Positions 9,289-18,434 of a stretch of DNA of 64,000 bases are shown here, one piece after another. A model generated the notes under the pieces. It was given only the letters and a program-made list of their open reading frames with translations. It was not told where the DNA came from and searched no databases. The position numbers and the translations under genes are program-made. The stretch comes from Sphingomonas sp. (GTDB taxonomy: Bacteria; Pseudomonadota; Alphaproteobacteria; Sphingomonadales; Sphingomonadaceae). Position 1 is the first letter of the stretch, and every line of letters begins with the position of its first letter. Location: assembly GCF_003248515.1 (NCBI RefSeq), contig NZ_QFOB01000005.1, forward strand, positions 62,001 through 126,000, read 5' to 3'.

Positions 9289-9960
9289 ATGAAATCATCA
9301 TTCGCGAAGCGCACGGTCTTGTCGCGGTTGCGCAGCTCGATCTGATCGAGCTGCGCAACGTGGCCGGTGCCAACGCCTTGGCGCGCGCCAAGCCGCCCGA
9401 GCGGGCTTTGACGGGCGCCGGTTTTTGCGGGAAATATTCGTCATAGGTTTGTCTGCGGTGCTCAGCGCCGGGAACGACCTCAAGGAATTGGCGCTCCCGC
9501 CTGTTTGAGAAAAACGAGCGCCCGAGCGCAGAATCGCAAATTGTCCGGAAGCTTGAGCTGCCCTCGGTGCGGGTAATCGCTGCATTCGAAGGCCATAACG
9601 CTGGATGACAGGTTCAGGTTGGCGCTCGCTCGCCACGCCATGGCGAGCGAACCGCTTATACGCTCGCACCTGACAGAATGAGGCCGGTGACCGCGTGAGT
9701 TGGGGCGGACAGCTATCGACCGACGCGTTGCGCGCCGTTCGTCCTGCGCGTCTTGATGTTCGCCGGGATCGACGGCGAGATGTCCCCGCATGACGGGCAG
9801 GTCGACGCCCTGAAGCCTGTTGGCCGCGATCCGCACCGAGCTGCCATAGCACCACTGATGCAGGAGGCCGGTCTGGCGGCATCTCGGCGAGGGCGAGGTG
9901 TCCCGCGCGGTCGACATGAACCGAAAGCGGCGGACCGGAGCGGTCGACGGACGCAATCGC
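9289..9960 (+). pseudogene. Decayed enoyl-CoA hydratase/isomerase gene
   Basis: No single frame is open, but pieces of a crotonase appear in order when frames are switched: DEIIIREAHGLVAVAQLD near 9290-9345; PERALTGAG near 9399-9425; LSAGNDLKELALPP near 9455-9500, matching the oxyanion-hole motif of the family; KLELPSVRVIAAFEGHNAG near 9549-9604; and FRLALARHAMASEPLIRSH near 9612-9670, matching the GxxLALAxDxxxAxE motif. After ~9750 a weak LMFAGID...DALKP tail may continue. Several frameshifts separate the pieces, so the gene cannot make a normal protein. The boundaries are approximate. Confidence 0.6.
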
Positions 9961-10012
9961 GGCAGAAGCTTGTTCGTCATTTGGCTTCTGTCGTGCCAAA
10001 AAGAGCTAAAAA

Positions 10013-10035
10013 GTCATATTATTGCAATATATGAC
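10013..10035. promoter_or_regulatory. Perfect inverted repeat GTCATAT-N9-ATATGAC upstream of receptor C
   Basis: Seven-base arms at 10013-10019 and 10029-10035 surround an AT-rich centre, about 63 bp before the receptor C start. The surrounding 60 bp is strongly AT-rich, as expected of a promoter. The arm GTCATAT also occurs at 22056-22062. A dimeric regulator site is inferred. Confidence 0.4.
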
Positions 10036-10097
10036 TATTTATAATATGCAGATTCCCATAATACGCGAAAAATAACTATCATATATGGGAGGATGTG

Positions 10098-12332
10098 ATG
10101 AAGTTGGGGCGTCAGGCATTCCTGCTATCCGCCGGCTCGTTCGTCTCGCTGTCCGCGCCGCCGCTCGCTGCGGTCGCTCAGACCGGCGCAGGCCAAGTCT
10201 CCGCCCAGGCTCCTTCTCTCCCAAGCCGGCGATTGGTGCTTGCGAGCGATCCGCCGCAGGATAGCGAGCGACTTCCCGACATCGTCGTGACCGCGCAGAA
10301 GCGCTCGGAAAATCTCCAACGCGTGCCCGTCGCTGTGAGTGCTTTCTCGGCGAAGGCGATCGAAACCGCAGGCATCACCAACGCCGATCAACTGGTCAGC
10401 CTCGTCCCCGGCCTGCAGATCAACCATGGCAGCAGCAATGCGGCTCCATTCCTGCGGGGGATCGGCACCAACAGTGGCACGATCGGCAATGAGCCGGCCG
10501 TGGCAACCTACGTCGATGGGGTCTACCGCCCGTCGCCGGCAGGCTCAGTCTATTCGTTCAACAATCTCGAGCGGATTGAAGTGTTGAAAGGCCCGCAAGG
10601 CACGTTGTTCGGGCGCAACGCCGCCGGTGGCGTGATCAACGTGGTGACAAAGGACCCGAGCGTCGAGCCCTATATCAAGGCGAGTATCGGCTATGGCAAT
10701 TTCGATACCCTGTCGGCCGATGCCTATGCCAGCACCGGGCTGGCCCCCGGTATCGCGATGGATCTCTCGGTGCTCTGGTCGCGGCAGGGCGATGGCTGGG
10801 GCCGCAATCTGTTCACAGGCAAGGATGCGTTTCTTAGCAACGAGATTTCACTCCGCTCGAAACTGCTGATCGAGCCGTGGGTGGGGGGGCGAGTGACATT
10901 GGTCGGCGACTATGATCGCACCCGGTACGATGTTGGCGCGAGCGAAGCGATTGCAAGCGGACTGAACCGCGTCGGTCTGGCGCATGTCGGGGGATTTTAC
11001 GACATCAACTCCGAGATCGATCCGTATAACTATCAGAAGCAGGGCGGCGTCTCGCTCAAACTCGAGCAGGCGCTGAACTGGGCGCGATTCACCAGCATCA
11101 CGGCATGGCGCGCCGTGCGCGCGCCAAGCCTGCTCGAACTCGATGGCTCGCCGTCGCCCTACATCGTGTTCAATTTTACGGGCAAGGAGAAGACTTTCAC
11201 GCAGGAATTCAATCTCCAGTCAGCGCCATCGTCAACGGTTAGCTGGATCGCGGGATTCTTCTACTTCAATGATGATGCCCGCTACGATCCGTTGATTACC
11301 AGGGGATCGGCCTACGGCCTTGGGCCGACGGGCGGCTTCATCGTCAACGCCGGCCAGAAGACGCGGTCGCTTGCCGGATATGCGCAGGCAACATTGCCGC
11401 TGTTCGACGATCAGACCCATATTACCGGCGGCATCCGCTATACTTCGGATATCAAGAGGTTGTCGGCCAACCGCACGGTGCTGCTGACAGGGGCTCCGCT
11501 CGGCTACTCCTTCGCCGCCGGATTCCCGTTCCGGGTGCACCAACCCAAGCTCACCTATAAAGTCAGCCTCGACCACAGTTTCTCACCCGACATGATGCTC
11601 TATGCCTCGTACAGTCGCGGCTACAAGAGCGGGAATTTCAATCTCACCAATCCCACCCAGTTTCCAACCAGACCCGAGACACTCGACGCTTATGAGATTG
11701 GGCTCAAGAGCCAATGGTTCGATCACACGCTGCGCGCCAACTTCGCGGCCTTCTACTATAAGTTCCACGATAAGCAGGTGCAGGCATTCGTGGGAACGTC
11801 GTCGGTGCAGACCAATGCGGCGGAGGCGGAGTATAAGGGAATCGAGGCCGAACTTACCCTCGCACCAATCGATGGTCTAACGATTGTCGGTAGCCTTACC
11901 TATGTCGATTCGGAGTATCTTCGGTATCCCAATGCGGTGTTCTTCAACCGCCTGCCCGCAGGAGGTTTCGCCGCGCCATTCAGCGCGGATGCATCGGGCA
12001 ATCAGGTTGCCTTTGTAGATCCGCTGACGGCGACGCTCAGCGCACAATATAATCTGCCAACAAGCTTCGGCTCTTTTGCTGGTCAGGCGACCATCAATTA
12101 TCACGATCCCTATTTCTTCGATCCCCAGGAAGGGGCGCGACAGCCTTCTTATACAACGGTGGATGTAACTCTCTCGTTCACCCCGCCATCAAGCAGATTC
12201 TCGGTGATGATCTGGGGCAAGAACCTGACCCAAGCTCGCTACTATTCGCAGCGTGCCTGGTCGACCGCCGGGGATCTCTACAATCCTGGTGTGCCGCGCA
12301 CTTTTGGTGTCCGGCTCGGCTACAAGATGTAG
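10098..12332 (+). CDS. TonB-dependent receptor C
   Basis: Outer-membrane receptor of about 744 residues. ATG 10098 sits 4 nt after GGGAGG and is favoured over the GTG one codon upstream. The N-terminus MKLGRQAFLLSAGSFVSLSA acts as a signal peptide. The TonB-box-like DIVVTAQKR, plug LERIEVLKGPQGTLFGRNAA and the terminal strand FGVRLGYKM are all visible. It is a clear paralog of receptor A, sharing GNEP, DGVYRPSPAGS and barrel strands such as ASYSRGYKSG. Receptors A and C probably bind related ligands. The muconolactone-isomerase pair follows after a ~100-bp gap that contains its own promoter-like sequence. Confidence 0.93.
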   Translation: MKLGRQAFLLSAGSFVSLSAPPLAAVAQTGAGQVSAQAPSLPSRRLVLASDPPQDSERLPDIVVTAQKRSENLQRVPVAVSAFSAKAIETAGITNADQLVSLVPGLQINHGSSNAAPFLRGIGTNSGTIGNEPAVATYVDGVYRPSPAGSVYSFNNLERIEVLKGPQGTLFGRNAAGGVINVVTKDPSVEPYIKASIGYGNFDTLSADAYASTGLAPGIAMDLSVLWSRQGDGWGRNLFTGKDAFLSNEISLRSKLLIEPWVGGRVTLVGDYDRTRYDVGASEAIASGLNRVGLAHVGGFYDINSEIDPYNYQKQGGVSLKLEQALNWARFTSITAWRAVRAPSLLELDGSPSPYIVFNFTGKEKTFTQEFNLQSAPSSTVSWIAGFFYFNDDARYDPLITRGSAYGLGPTGGFIVNAGQKTRSLAGYAQATLPLFDDQTHITGGIRYTSDIKRLSANRTVLLTGAPLGYSFAAGFPFRVHQPKLTYKVSLDHSFSPDMMLYASYSRGYKSGNFNLTNPTQFPTRPETLDAYEIGLKSQWFDHTLRANFAAFYYKFHDKQVQAFVGTSSVQTNAAEAEYKGIEAELTLAPIDGLTIVGSLTYVDSEYLRYPNAVFFNRLPAGGFAAPFSADASGNQVAFVDPLTATLSAQYNLPTSFGSFAGQATINYHDPYFFDPQEGARQPSYTTVDVTLSFTPPSSRFSVMIWGKNLTQARYYSQRAWSTAGDLYNPGVPRTFGVRLGYKM

Positions 12333-12382
12333 GCAACGGGCTCACACGTACGCGCATTATTATCACAATATGAAAATATAGT

Positions 12383-12412
12383 TTGACAGATTGGACGTCG
12401 AATTCCAATAAG
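12383..12412 (+). promoter_or_regulatory. Sigma-70-like promoter for the isomerase-flavoprotein-SDR operon
   Basis: A perfect -35 hexamer TTGACA (12383-12388) is followed after 18 bp by AATAAG (12407-12412), four of six matches to TATAAT. It lies 22 bp before the first isomerase ATG, in an AT-rich gap. The assignment is by eye. Confidence 0.35.
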
Positions 12413-12434
12413 GCGATATCGAGGAGGGGTGCCA

Positions 12435-12731
12435 ATGGACTTCATGGTTGAAATGGAGATCGGGGTTCCACCGGACCTCGATGCCGAGACGCTGGCTGAT
12501 CTGACCCGCCGCGAGCGGGAGCGGGCTGTCGAGATTTTCGAAGCGGGGGATTTTTTCCAGCAGGTTTGGGTCGTGCCGGGCCAGCGCTCACGCATCATGA
12601 TCTGCTCGGCCGCTGACGCCAAGGAACTGCACGAGACGTTTCAGAGCCTGCCCGCGTTCCCATGGTGCAGGTTCAAGGTTTCCCCACTGATCGGGCAGGC
12701 GCCCGGTGCGCCCATCTGTCCCGTAGATTGA
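12435..12731 (+). CDS. Muconolactone delta-isomerase-like protein 1
   Basis: A 98-residue protein of the muconolactone isomerase (MIase) family, which in the beta-ketoadipate pathway moves the double bond of muconolactone. Family signatures seen are an N-terminal MDFMVEMEI strand, a P.DLDAE loop, the charged RRERERAVEI helix, the central VWVVPG strand, ELHETFQSLP, and a C-terminal CRFKVSPL strand. The ATG at 12435 follows GAGGAGGGG. No catA or catB homolog is nearby, so a classical catechol role is unlikely; a substrate resembling a lactone or enol is inferred. A second copy follows after 10 bp. Confidence 0.82.
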   Translation: MDFMVEMEIGVPPDLDAETLADLTRRERERAVEIFEAGDFFQQVWVVPGQRSRIMICSAADAKELHETFQSLPAFPWCRFKVSPLIGQAPGAPICPVD

Positions 12732-12741
12732 GGTTGCGACC

Positions 12742-13038
12742 ATGCAGTTTCTGGTTCGAACCGTAAGCCGGCTTCCGGCCGATTTTCCCGCCGACAGGCG
12801 CAGTGATTTGCTGGCGCGAGAGCGTGAGCGCTCGCGTGAATTGTCGGGAGCGGGGAAGGTTCTCGCGCACTGGCAAATCCCCGTTGCCGGGGATTCCCTG
12901 ACCCTGTGGGAGGTATCCGGCGCGCAGGAACTACACGAGCTTTTGATGGCGCTACCGGCCGCCGCGTGGGTGCAATCCAGCGTCACCCCGCTGATCGATA
13001 GACGTCTGCGGCAGCACGCCAAGCCGGCCGGATCCTGA
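12742..13038 (+). CDS. Muconolactone delta-isomerase-like protein 2
   Basis: A second MIase-family protein of 98 residues, 10 bp after the first. It has the same plan: MQFLVRTVSRLP, the ERERSRELSGAG helix, a HWQIPVAG strand, QELHELLMALPAAAW and the final VTPLIDRR. The two copies are clearly related but diverged. MIase proteins form oligomers (a decamer in characterised CatC), so the pair could form a mixed oligomer or act on consecutive isomers. The flavoprotein gene begins ~160 bp downstream. Confidence 0.82.
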   Translation: MQFLVRTVSRLPADFPADRRSDLLARERERSRELSGAGKVLAHWQIPVAGDSLTLWEVSGAQELHELLMALPAAAWVQSSVTPLIDRRLRQHAKPAGS

Positions 13039-13199
13039 TCTGGGATCGACTGTTGCGAGGCCGGACGGCCTTGCCTGAAGGCGCCACGTGCATCGCGTGA
13101 CCGGTGGATTCTTGTTGCGCAGCCTGGACTGGCGCGAGCGCCGTGGCGCGTGATCCCGCTTCTTGTCGTGGCGCATAGCGAATGAAGGATGGGCACGGT

Positions 13200-14888
13200 A
13201 TGAAGGCGAAACTGGTGGATGTCATCGTCGCCGGGTCGGGCAGCGCCGGGATGACGACCGCGGTCGTTGCCGCCAAGCTTGGCCTCGATGTGCTGCTCGT
13301 CGAAAAGACGCGATATTTCGGGGGCACGACGGCGCTATCGGGGGGCGGCGCCTGGATCCCGAACAATCACCAGATGGACAGCATGGGCGCCAGCGATACC
13401 GCGGACGCCGCCATGCTGTACCTTGAGGCGGTCGTGGGCAACTGGCTGCGTCAGGATCTCGCGCAGGCGTTTCTCGCGCAGGGGCCAGAGATGATGGATT
13501 TCATGCTCGCCAATACTGCGGTGCAGATGATCGTGCGTCATGGTCCCGACTATTTTCCGGATCGTCCGGGCGGTTCGCAGGGTGGGCGGGCGTTTACGCC
13601 GGTATTGTTTGACGGGCGCGAGCTTGGCTCCGATCTTTCGCGGTTGCGACCGCCCCTGGAGCAGTTCAACTCCCCCTGGGGCATGATGATCAACATGGCC
13701 GATATCCAACATGCCATGGCGGCCAAACGCAGCCCGAAATCGGCCTGGTATATGGCGAAGTTGTTCGCGCAATATGGCGTCGAGCGTATGCGCTATGGCC
13801 GCGGCGCCCGCCTGACGATGGGCAACGCGCTCGCCGGGCGCCTGCTCAAGTCGGCGCTTGATGCCGGGGTCGAGCTTTGGTCGGAAAGCCCGATTGTCGA
13901 TCTCGTCAAGGAAGGCGGCAGGGTCGCCGGTGCGGTAATCGAGCATGACGGCGTCAATCTGCGCGTGCTCGCGCGTCGCGGCGTCGTCCTCGCCACCGGC
14001 GGTTTTTCGGCCAGCGAAGAGATGCGCCGCAAATATTATGCGAGCGCCGAGCGAACCATGACGCTGGTGCCGCCGGGCAATACCGGGGATGGTATTGCTC
14101 TCGCGCAACGCGCGGGTGCGGCGATGGTAGAGCGCAATGCCGACAATGGCGTGTGGATCATGATGTCGCGCTACACGAAGCCTGACGGCAGCGTGATGCC
14201 GATACCGCGCATACTCAATTTCGGTCGGCCGGGCGTCATTCTGGTCGACCGAAACGGCCAGCGCTTCGCCAACGAGGCAACCCTGTTCGTGGCGCAGAAG
14301 ATGCGTGAGATCGGCCTGCCGTCCGGCTGGGCGATTTGCGACCATCGTTTCGTGCGCAAGTGGGGGCTGGGCAACATCCTGCCGACCGGGATCAGGCTGC
14401 GTCGCATGGTGCGGCAAGGATATGTCCAGCGCGCGCCGACACTCGAAATGCTGGCGCGTCAAATCGGCATCGACCCCGCCGGCCTTGGGGCGACAATCGC
14501 CGCGACCAATGCCGCTGCGCGCGAGGGACGAGGAGACCAGATGGGGAAAGGAGAAGGCGGGTTTGACCGCTATCTTGGTGATCCGGCCAACAAGCCGCAC
14601 CCCAATCTCGGGGCGATCGAAAGCGGCCCCTTCTATGCGCTCGAGGTATTCCCGGGCGACATCACCTCGACACTTGGTTTGCAGGTCAGTGCGAGTGGCA
14701 GGGTGCTCGCGGTCACCGGCGTGCCGATCGACGGGCTGTTCGCCTGCGGTCTCGACATGAACTCGATCTGGTCGGGTCTGGCGCCCGCGAACGGTGCCAA
14801 TAACGGCGCCAACATGACCTTCGGGTATATCATCGCCCGTACGCTTGCTGAGGAAGCGCCACGGCCGGTGGGAATGGCGGTCGCCTGA
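13200..14888 (+). CDS. FAD-dependent dehydrogenase, 3-ketosteroid dehydrogenase/fumarate reductase family
   Basis: About 562 residues. An N-terminal Rossmann FAD site (DVIVAGSGSAGMTTAVVAAK) is followed by EKTRYFGGTTALSGGGAWIP, typical of KstD-like delta-1 dehydrogenases. Internal LATGGFSASEEMRRKYY and the C-terminal GLFACGLDMNSI...PANGANNG motif are also family hallmarks. Such enzymes desaturate ring ketones next to a carbonyl. ATG 13200 is preferred to the in-frame ATG at 13182 because an AAGGA precedes it and the FAD strand then starts near residue 5. Placed between isomerases and SDRs, it probably dehydrogenates a cyclic intermediate; a steroid is only one option. Confidence 0.88.
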   Translation: MKAKLVDVIVAGSGSAGMTTAVVAAKLGLDVLLVEKTRYFGGTTALSGGGAWIPNNHQMDSMGASDTADAAMLYLEAVVGNWLRQDLAQAFLAQGPEMMDFMLANTAVQMIVRHGPDYFPDRPGGSQGGRAFTPVLFDGRELGSDLSRLRPPLEQFNSPWGMMINMADIQHAMAAKRSPKSAWYMAKLFAQYGVERMRYGRGARLTMGNALAGRLLKSALDAGVELWSESPIVDLVKEGGRVAGAVIEHDGVNLRVLARRGVVLATGGFSASEEMRRKYYASAERTMTLVPPGNTGDGIALAQRAGAAMVERNADNGVWIMMSRYTKPDGSVMPIPRILNFGRPGVILVDRNGQRFANEATLFVAQKMREIGLPSGWAICDHRFVRKWGLGNILPTGIRLRRMVRQGYVQRAPTLEMLARQIGIDPAGLGATIAATNAAAREGRGDQMGKGEGGFDRYLGDPANKPHPNLGAIESGPFYALEVFPGDITSTLGLQVSASGRVLAVTGVPIDGLFACGLDMNSIWSGLAPANGANNGANMTFGYIIARTLAEEAPRPVGMAVA

Positions 14889-14961
14889 CAGCGATGAACC
14901 GACCGGGGGCGGCCGATCGCTCGTGCGGCCGCCCGATCCTCTCATGCGAACAAGGAAGATG

Positions 14962-15708
14962 ATGATGCAGATCGAGAATTGTGTGGCGCTTGTCACGGGA
15001 GCAAATCGCGGCCTCGGCAAGTCGTTCGTCGATGCTTTGCTCCTTGCGGGGGCGGCCAAAGTCTATGCGGGCGCCCGCAATCCCGAGAGCGTCGTCGCTA
15101 CGGACCCGCGTGTCGTCGCTGTCGCGCTCGATGTGACCGACAAGGCGCAGGTGGCCGCTGTCGCCAGTGCCTGCCACGATGTGACTTTGGTAATCAACAA
15201 TGCGGGCGTCATGCATGCGAGTTCCGTGCTCGACGCCGACGCCGAAGTCGCTCTTCGTTCCGAGTTCGATGTCAATGTCTGGGGCACATTCCACATGATC
15301 CGTGCGTTCGCGCCGGTCCTTGCGAGGAACGGTGGCGGTGCAATCGCCGATATCCTGTCGGTCGCGGCGTGGTTCGCCTTTCCGCACAATGCCACCTATG
15401 GCGCGTCAAAGCATGCGGCGCTCGCGCTGACCGAGGCAGTGCGTTTCCAACTCAAGGGGCAGGGCACGCAGATGATCGCGGTGTTCTCGGGCTATATCGA
15501 TACCGACATGGCGGCAGGTGTCAGCTTGCCCAAAGTCTCGCCGCAACAGGTCGCTGAGCGCACTCTTGATGCGGTGCGCTCCGGCGCGGATCATGCCTAT
15601 GCCGACGATAATACGGAGCAAACGGGCCGAATATTGCGCGAGGATCGCGACAGCTATCGGGCGCGCGTCCAGCAGATGTGGGACGATGGCGCGTTCGCCA
15701 AGAAGTGA
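14962..15708 (+). CDS. Short-chain dehydrogenase/reductase 1
   Basis: About 248 residues. Classical SDR motifs are present: TGANRGLG cofactor loop near residue 13, NNAG near residue 84, a Ser in DILSVAAW and YGASK as the catalytic Tyr/Lys pair. Three tandem ATGs (14959, 14962, 14965) follow AAGGA; the middle one is chosen for spacing. It probably oxidises or reduces an alcohol/ketone using NAD(P). It follows the flavoprotein by ~75 bp on the same strand and is likely in the same transcription unit. Confidence 0.88.
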   Translation: MMQIENCVALVTGANRGLGKSFVDALLLAGAAKVYAGARNPESVVATDPRVVAVALDVTDKAQVAAVASACHDVTLVINNAGVMHASSVLDADAEVALRSEFDVNVWGTFHMIRAFAPVLARNGGGAIADILSVAAWFAFPHNATYGASKHAALALTEAVRFQLKGQGTQMIAVFSGYIDTDMAAGVSLPKVSPQQVAERTLDAVRSGADHAYADDNTEQTGRILREDRDSYRARVQQMWDDGAFAKK

Positions 15709-15987
15709 GCGCACGATGCGGCTCGTCTTCGAAGCGCCGCGCGGCACAGGAATGACCCTCATGTGGTCGCCCCCGCGCCGTCGCCGTTGCTCGCCGCCGG
15801 CGGGATCCGGCTTCCCCCCGCTGGGAGATGGCATCGGTCACCAGCGGGGGCATGCTGTACACAACATGCGGACGGGGGGGCGACCAGCCTGATCGCATGA
15901 CGCGCGGGCCATTACGCGCCGGGAATTGCAGCCCGGCGATATCCGCACCGCCGGCCTTCCGGTGGGCGGACGCTGGAGGAGGATGGG

Positions 15988-16794
15988 ATGAGCGTATATA
16001 GCGGGGGATCCGCCGGCTCCGGAGTAGCTGATGGCGCACGCATCGCACTGGTGACCGGCGGAGCCGGCGGGCTGGGTCTGGCGACCGCGCGGCGTTTTGC
16101 GCACGATGGGCTACGCGTCGTCGTTGCCGATCTCGATGAAGCTCTCGCGCGCTCGGTAGCGGGTGACCTCGACGGTGGCGGTCATCACGGTCTCGCGCTG
16201 GACATAGCCAGCGAGGCGGCGGTGATCGCCGCCTTTGAAACGATCGAGCGCGAGATTGGCCCGATTGCCGTGCTTGCGCATTTCGCTGGCACCGCGGGGA
16301 GCGGCGTAACCGAAGTCGGAACATTGCTCGCAGGATCAACCGTGGCCGAGTGGCACCGGATCATGTCGGTCAATGCGCTGGGCACCTTCCTGTGCGTGCG
16401 GGAGATGGCGCGCTGCCGCAGCGAGCGGCCAGTCGATCATGCCCGGATTATTACGGTGTCATCGGTCGCCGGTATCCAGGGCGGCGGCCAGTCGGGGGTA
16501 GCCTATGCAGCCTCCAAGGCCGCCGTGCTTGGACTTACCCGGACGGCCGCGCGCGACCTCGGGCCGCTTGGGATTACGGTCAACGCGATCGCGCCGGGAC
16601 CCATTGAGACGCCGATGCTGGCGCGTACCCAGAAGCGGCCAGGTGGCACCTATCCGTGGATCGATGCGGTGCCCCTGCGGAGGGTGGGGATGCCGGAGGA
16701 GATCGCCGAGGCGGCATCCTTCCTGGCTTCCGAGGGCGCTGCGTTCGTAACCGGAGCGACGATCGACGTTAATGGCGGCCTGTTGATGAACTAG
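15988..16794 (+). CDS. Short-chain dehydrogenase/reductase 2
   Basis: A 268-residue SDR with TGGAGGLG cofactor loop, a Val-Ala-Asp-Leu-Asp pattern after strand 2 (VVVADLD) that suggests NAD(H) preference, the catalytic Ser in VSSVAGIQ, YAASK as the Tyr/Lys pair and the C-terminal FVTGATIDVNGG. A strong GGAGGAGG precedes the ATG. It is only distantly similar to SDR 1, so the two probably act on different steps. It ends the plus-strand group before the IclR gene. Confidence 0.9.
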   Translation: MSVYSGGSAGSGVADGARIALVTGGAGGLGLATARRFAHDGLRVVVADLDEALARSVAGDLDGGGHHGLALDIASEAAVIAAFETIEREIGPIAVLAHFAGTAGSGVTEVGTLLAGSTVAEWHRIMSVNALGTFLCVREMARCRSERPVDHARIITVSSVAGIQGGGQSGVAYAASKAAVLGLTRTAARDLGPLGITVNAIAPGPIETPMLARTQKRPGGTYPWIDAVPLRRVGMPEEIAEAASFLASEGAAFVTGATIDVNGGLLMN

Positions 16795-16919
16795 ATCCCA
16801 TCTGTTTCATTGTGGTGGGTTGATTTTTCAATATGTGAATTTTTTGCCATGTACGGCAGATGCAAGTGCGATAATGAGGGGAGTATGAGAGGATCCGCTG
16901 TCCGAAGCTTCGTGCTGGT

Positions 16920-17717
16920 ATGAGTACCGCCGACAAACTGCTCAACGCTCTTGCGCTGTTCACGTACGAAGCGCCGGAATGGACTGTTGAGGCAGCCGCC
17001 GATGCCTTGTCGGTGTCGGGCAGCACCGCCTATCGCTATTTCAGCAGTTTGACGAAAGCCGGTCTGCTCGATCCCATTACCAATGGCCGATACATCCTCG
17101 GCCCGGCGATCATCGCCTATGACCGTCAACTCCGGCATTGGGATCCGCTGATCAAGGTTGCTCGCCCGGCGCTGGAAAAGCTTATCCAGCGTAACGGAGG
17201 CGAGGGCATCGGATTATTGTGTCGCCGGTTCCGCCAGCAGGTGATGTGCGTCCATCAATATCACGAGAAACAGGTGGACAAGGCGGTCAGCTACGAGCGT
17301 GGCCGGCCCATGGGATTGTATCGCGGGGCCGCCTCGCTCGTCATTCTGGCACATTTGCCCGGGCGCACGCGCCGCGCGCTTTATGCATCCGATGCCGCCG
17401 CGATCGGGAAGGCCGGGCTTGGCGATAACTGGGATGAATTCCGCGCAAAGCTCCGGGTGATCAAGAACGATAATGTCTGCATCACGCACGGCCAGCTCGA
17501 TCAGGGAATGATCGGCATTTCGGCGCCCATCTTCCACGCTGAGAAGCAGATCGCCGGCAGCGTCAGTATCGTATTGACCGACGAAAGCGTCGGCGAGAGT
17601 GAAGTCGCTGGCGCCGCCGCATTGGTCCAGGCGGCCGCGCGTGAGGTTGATGTCGGGCTGGGCCGGATCGAAAACCTGCCCGCACTGAGGCCTGCGCTTG
17701 GGGCGATCATCGGCTAG
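16920..17717 (+). CDS. IclR-family transcriptional regulator
   Basis: A 265-residue protein with an N-terminal winged helix (residues ~8-60; SVSGSTAYRYFSSLTKAGLL as recognition helix and wing) and a C-terminal effector-binding domain (GIGLLCRR, GRPMGLYRGAASLVILA, ITHGQLDQGMIGISAPIF), the standard IclR plan. IclR proteins commonly control aromatic and short-acid catabolic operons, so it is a good candidate for this region. It has an AT-rich upstream gap (16800-16880) of its own. It converges with the TetR gene, with 15 bp between stops. Confidence 0.9.
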   Translation: MSTADKLLNALALFTYEAPEWTVEAAADALSVSGSTAYRYFSSLTKAGLLDPITNGRYILGPAIIAYDRQLRHWDPLIKVARPALEKLIQRNGGEGIGLLCRRFRQQVMCVHQYHEKQVDKAVSYERGRPMGLYRGAASLVILAHLPGRTRRALYASDAAAIGKAGLGDNWDEFRAKLRVIKNDNVCITHGQLDQGMIGISAPIFHAEKQIAGSVSIVLTDESVGESEVAGAAALVQAAAREVDVGLGRIENLPALRPALGAIIG

Positions 17718-17732
17718 ATCCGGCCTTTTCCC

Positions 17733-18434
17733 TCAGGAGACGTCGGGGATGGCGCAATAACAGTGCATGAATTGGTCGACGACACGCGTTGCTTCGCTAG
17801 CTGCCCTGTCCGCATCGAACGTATCGAAGCCGTAGAGAATGCGGTTGTGATAGCCTCCGACGCAGAGGTCGAGCAGCATCCCGGCTGCATGGGCCGGGGC
17901 CTCTGAACGCAGCAACCCAGCCGTCATCTGGCGTCCGACGAAGTCCGTCAGCATTGCGCGGTCGAGCGCCGGCGCGCCGTTGAAGAAAATCCGGGCGATC
18001 TCCGGAATTCGGTCTGCCTGGGCGATCACCAGCCGCTGGAAGCCGATTGCTTGCGGATCGGAAATGCGCGTGATGAAGGTCTCGCAAAATCGCGTCAGCA
18101 CCTCGCGGATGTCGCGCTGTGTGACCAAAATGGTCGCCATGCAGCCGGGAAACGCACTCGCGACGGTATCGAATACCGCCCGCAGCAACTCTTCCTTCGA
18201 GCTGAAATGGTTCCATAAGGTTCCCTTGGATCCGCCAAGGGTCTTGGCGATCTCCGACATGGTCGTAGCTTCATAACCCTTGTCGAGAAAACTGTCCTTC
18301 GCGATCGCCACGATCGCGGCGCGCCGCTCTGCGTCTCGCTGCGCGCGCTGATCGCGAGCTGGAGATGATGGTTCAGCCAAGGCGCCGCGCACTCGTACGC
18401 CGTCTGACTCCCAGCCGGGATCGAAAGCGCTCAC
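17733..18434 (-). CDS. TetR-family transcriptional regulator
   Basis: A 233-residue protein with an N-terminal helix-turn-helix near residues 38-85 (TTMSEIAKTLGGSKGTLWNH, then FSSKEELL) and an all-helical ligand-binding part. The GTG start overlaps the TGA stop of the upstream M24-like gene (GTGA), so it is probably translated as the last gene of the minus-strand lactonase-MFS-M24 operon. It would then be an operon repressor or self-regulator. The first ~30 residues are poorly conserved-looking and the start could be slightly internal. Confidence 0.9.
   Translation of the reverse strand: MSAFDPGWESDGVRVRGALAEPSSPARDQRAQRDAERRAAIVAIAKDSFLDKGYEATTMSEIAKTLGGSKGTLWNHFSSKEELLRAVFDTVASAFPGCMATILVTQRDIREVLTRFCETFITRISDPQAIGFQRLVIAQADRIPEIARIFFNGAPALDRAMLTDFVGRQMTAGLLRSEAPAHAAGMLLDLCVGGYHNRILYGFDTFDADRAASEATRVVDQFMHCYCAIPDVS

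Noticed and set aside
13200..14888. Calling the left region a steroid-degradation cluster because of the KstD-like flavoprotein
   Set aside because: No KshAB, HsaC or other steroid ring-cleavage genes are present; the flavoprotein family acts on varied substrates.
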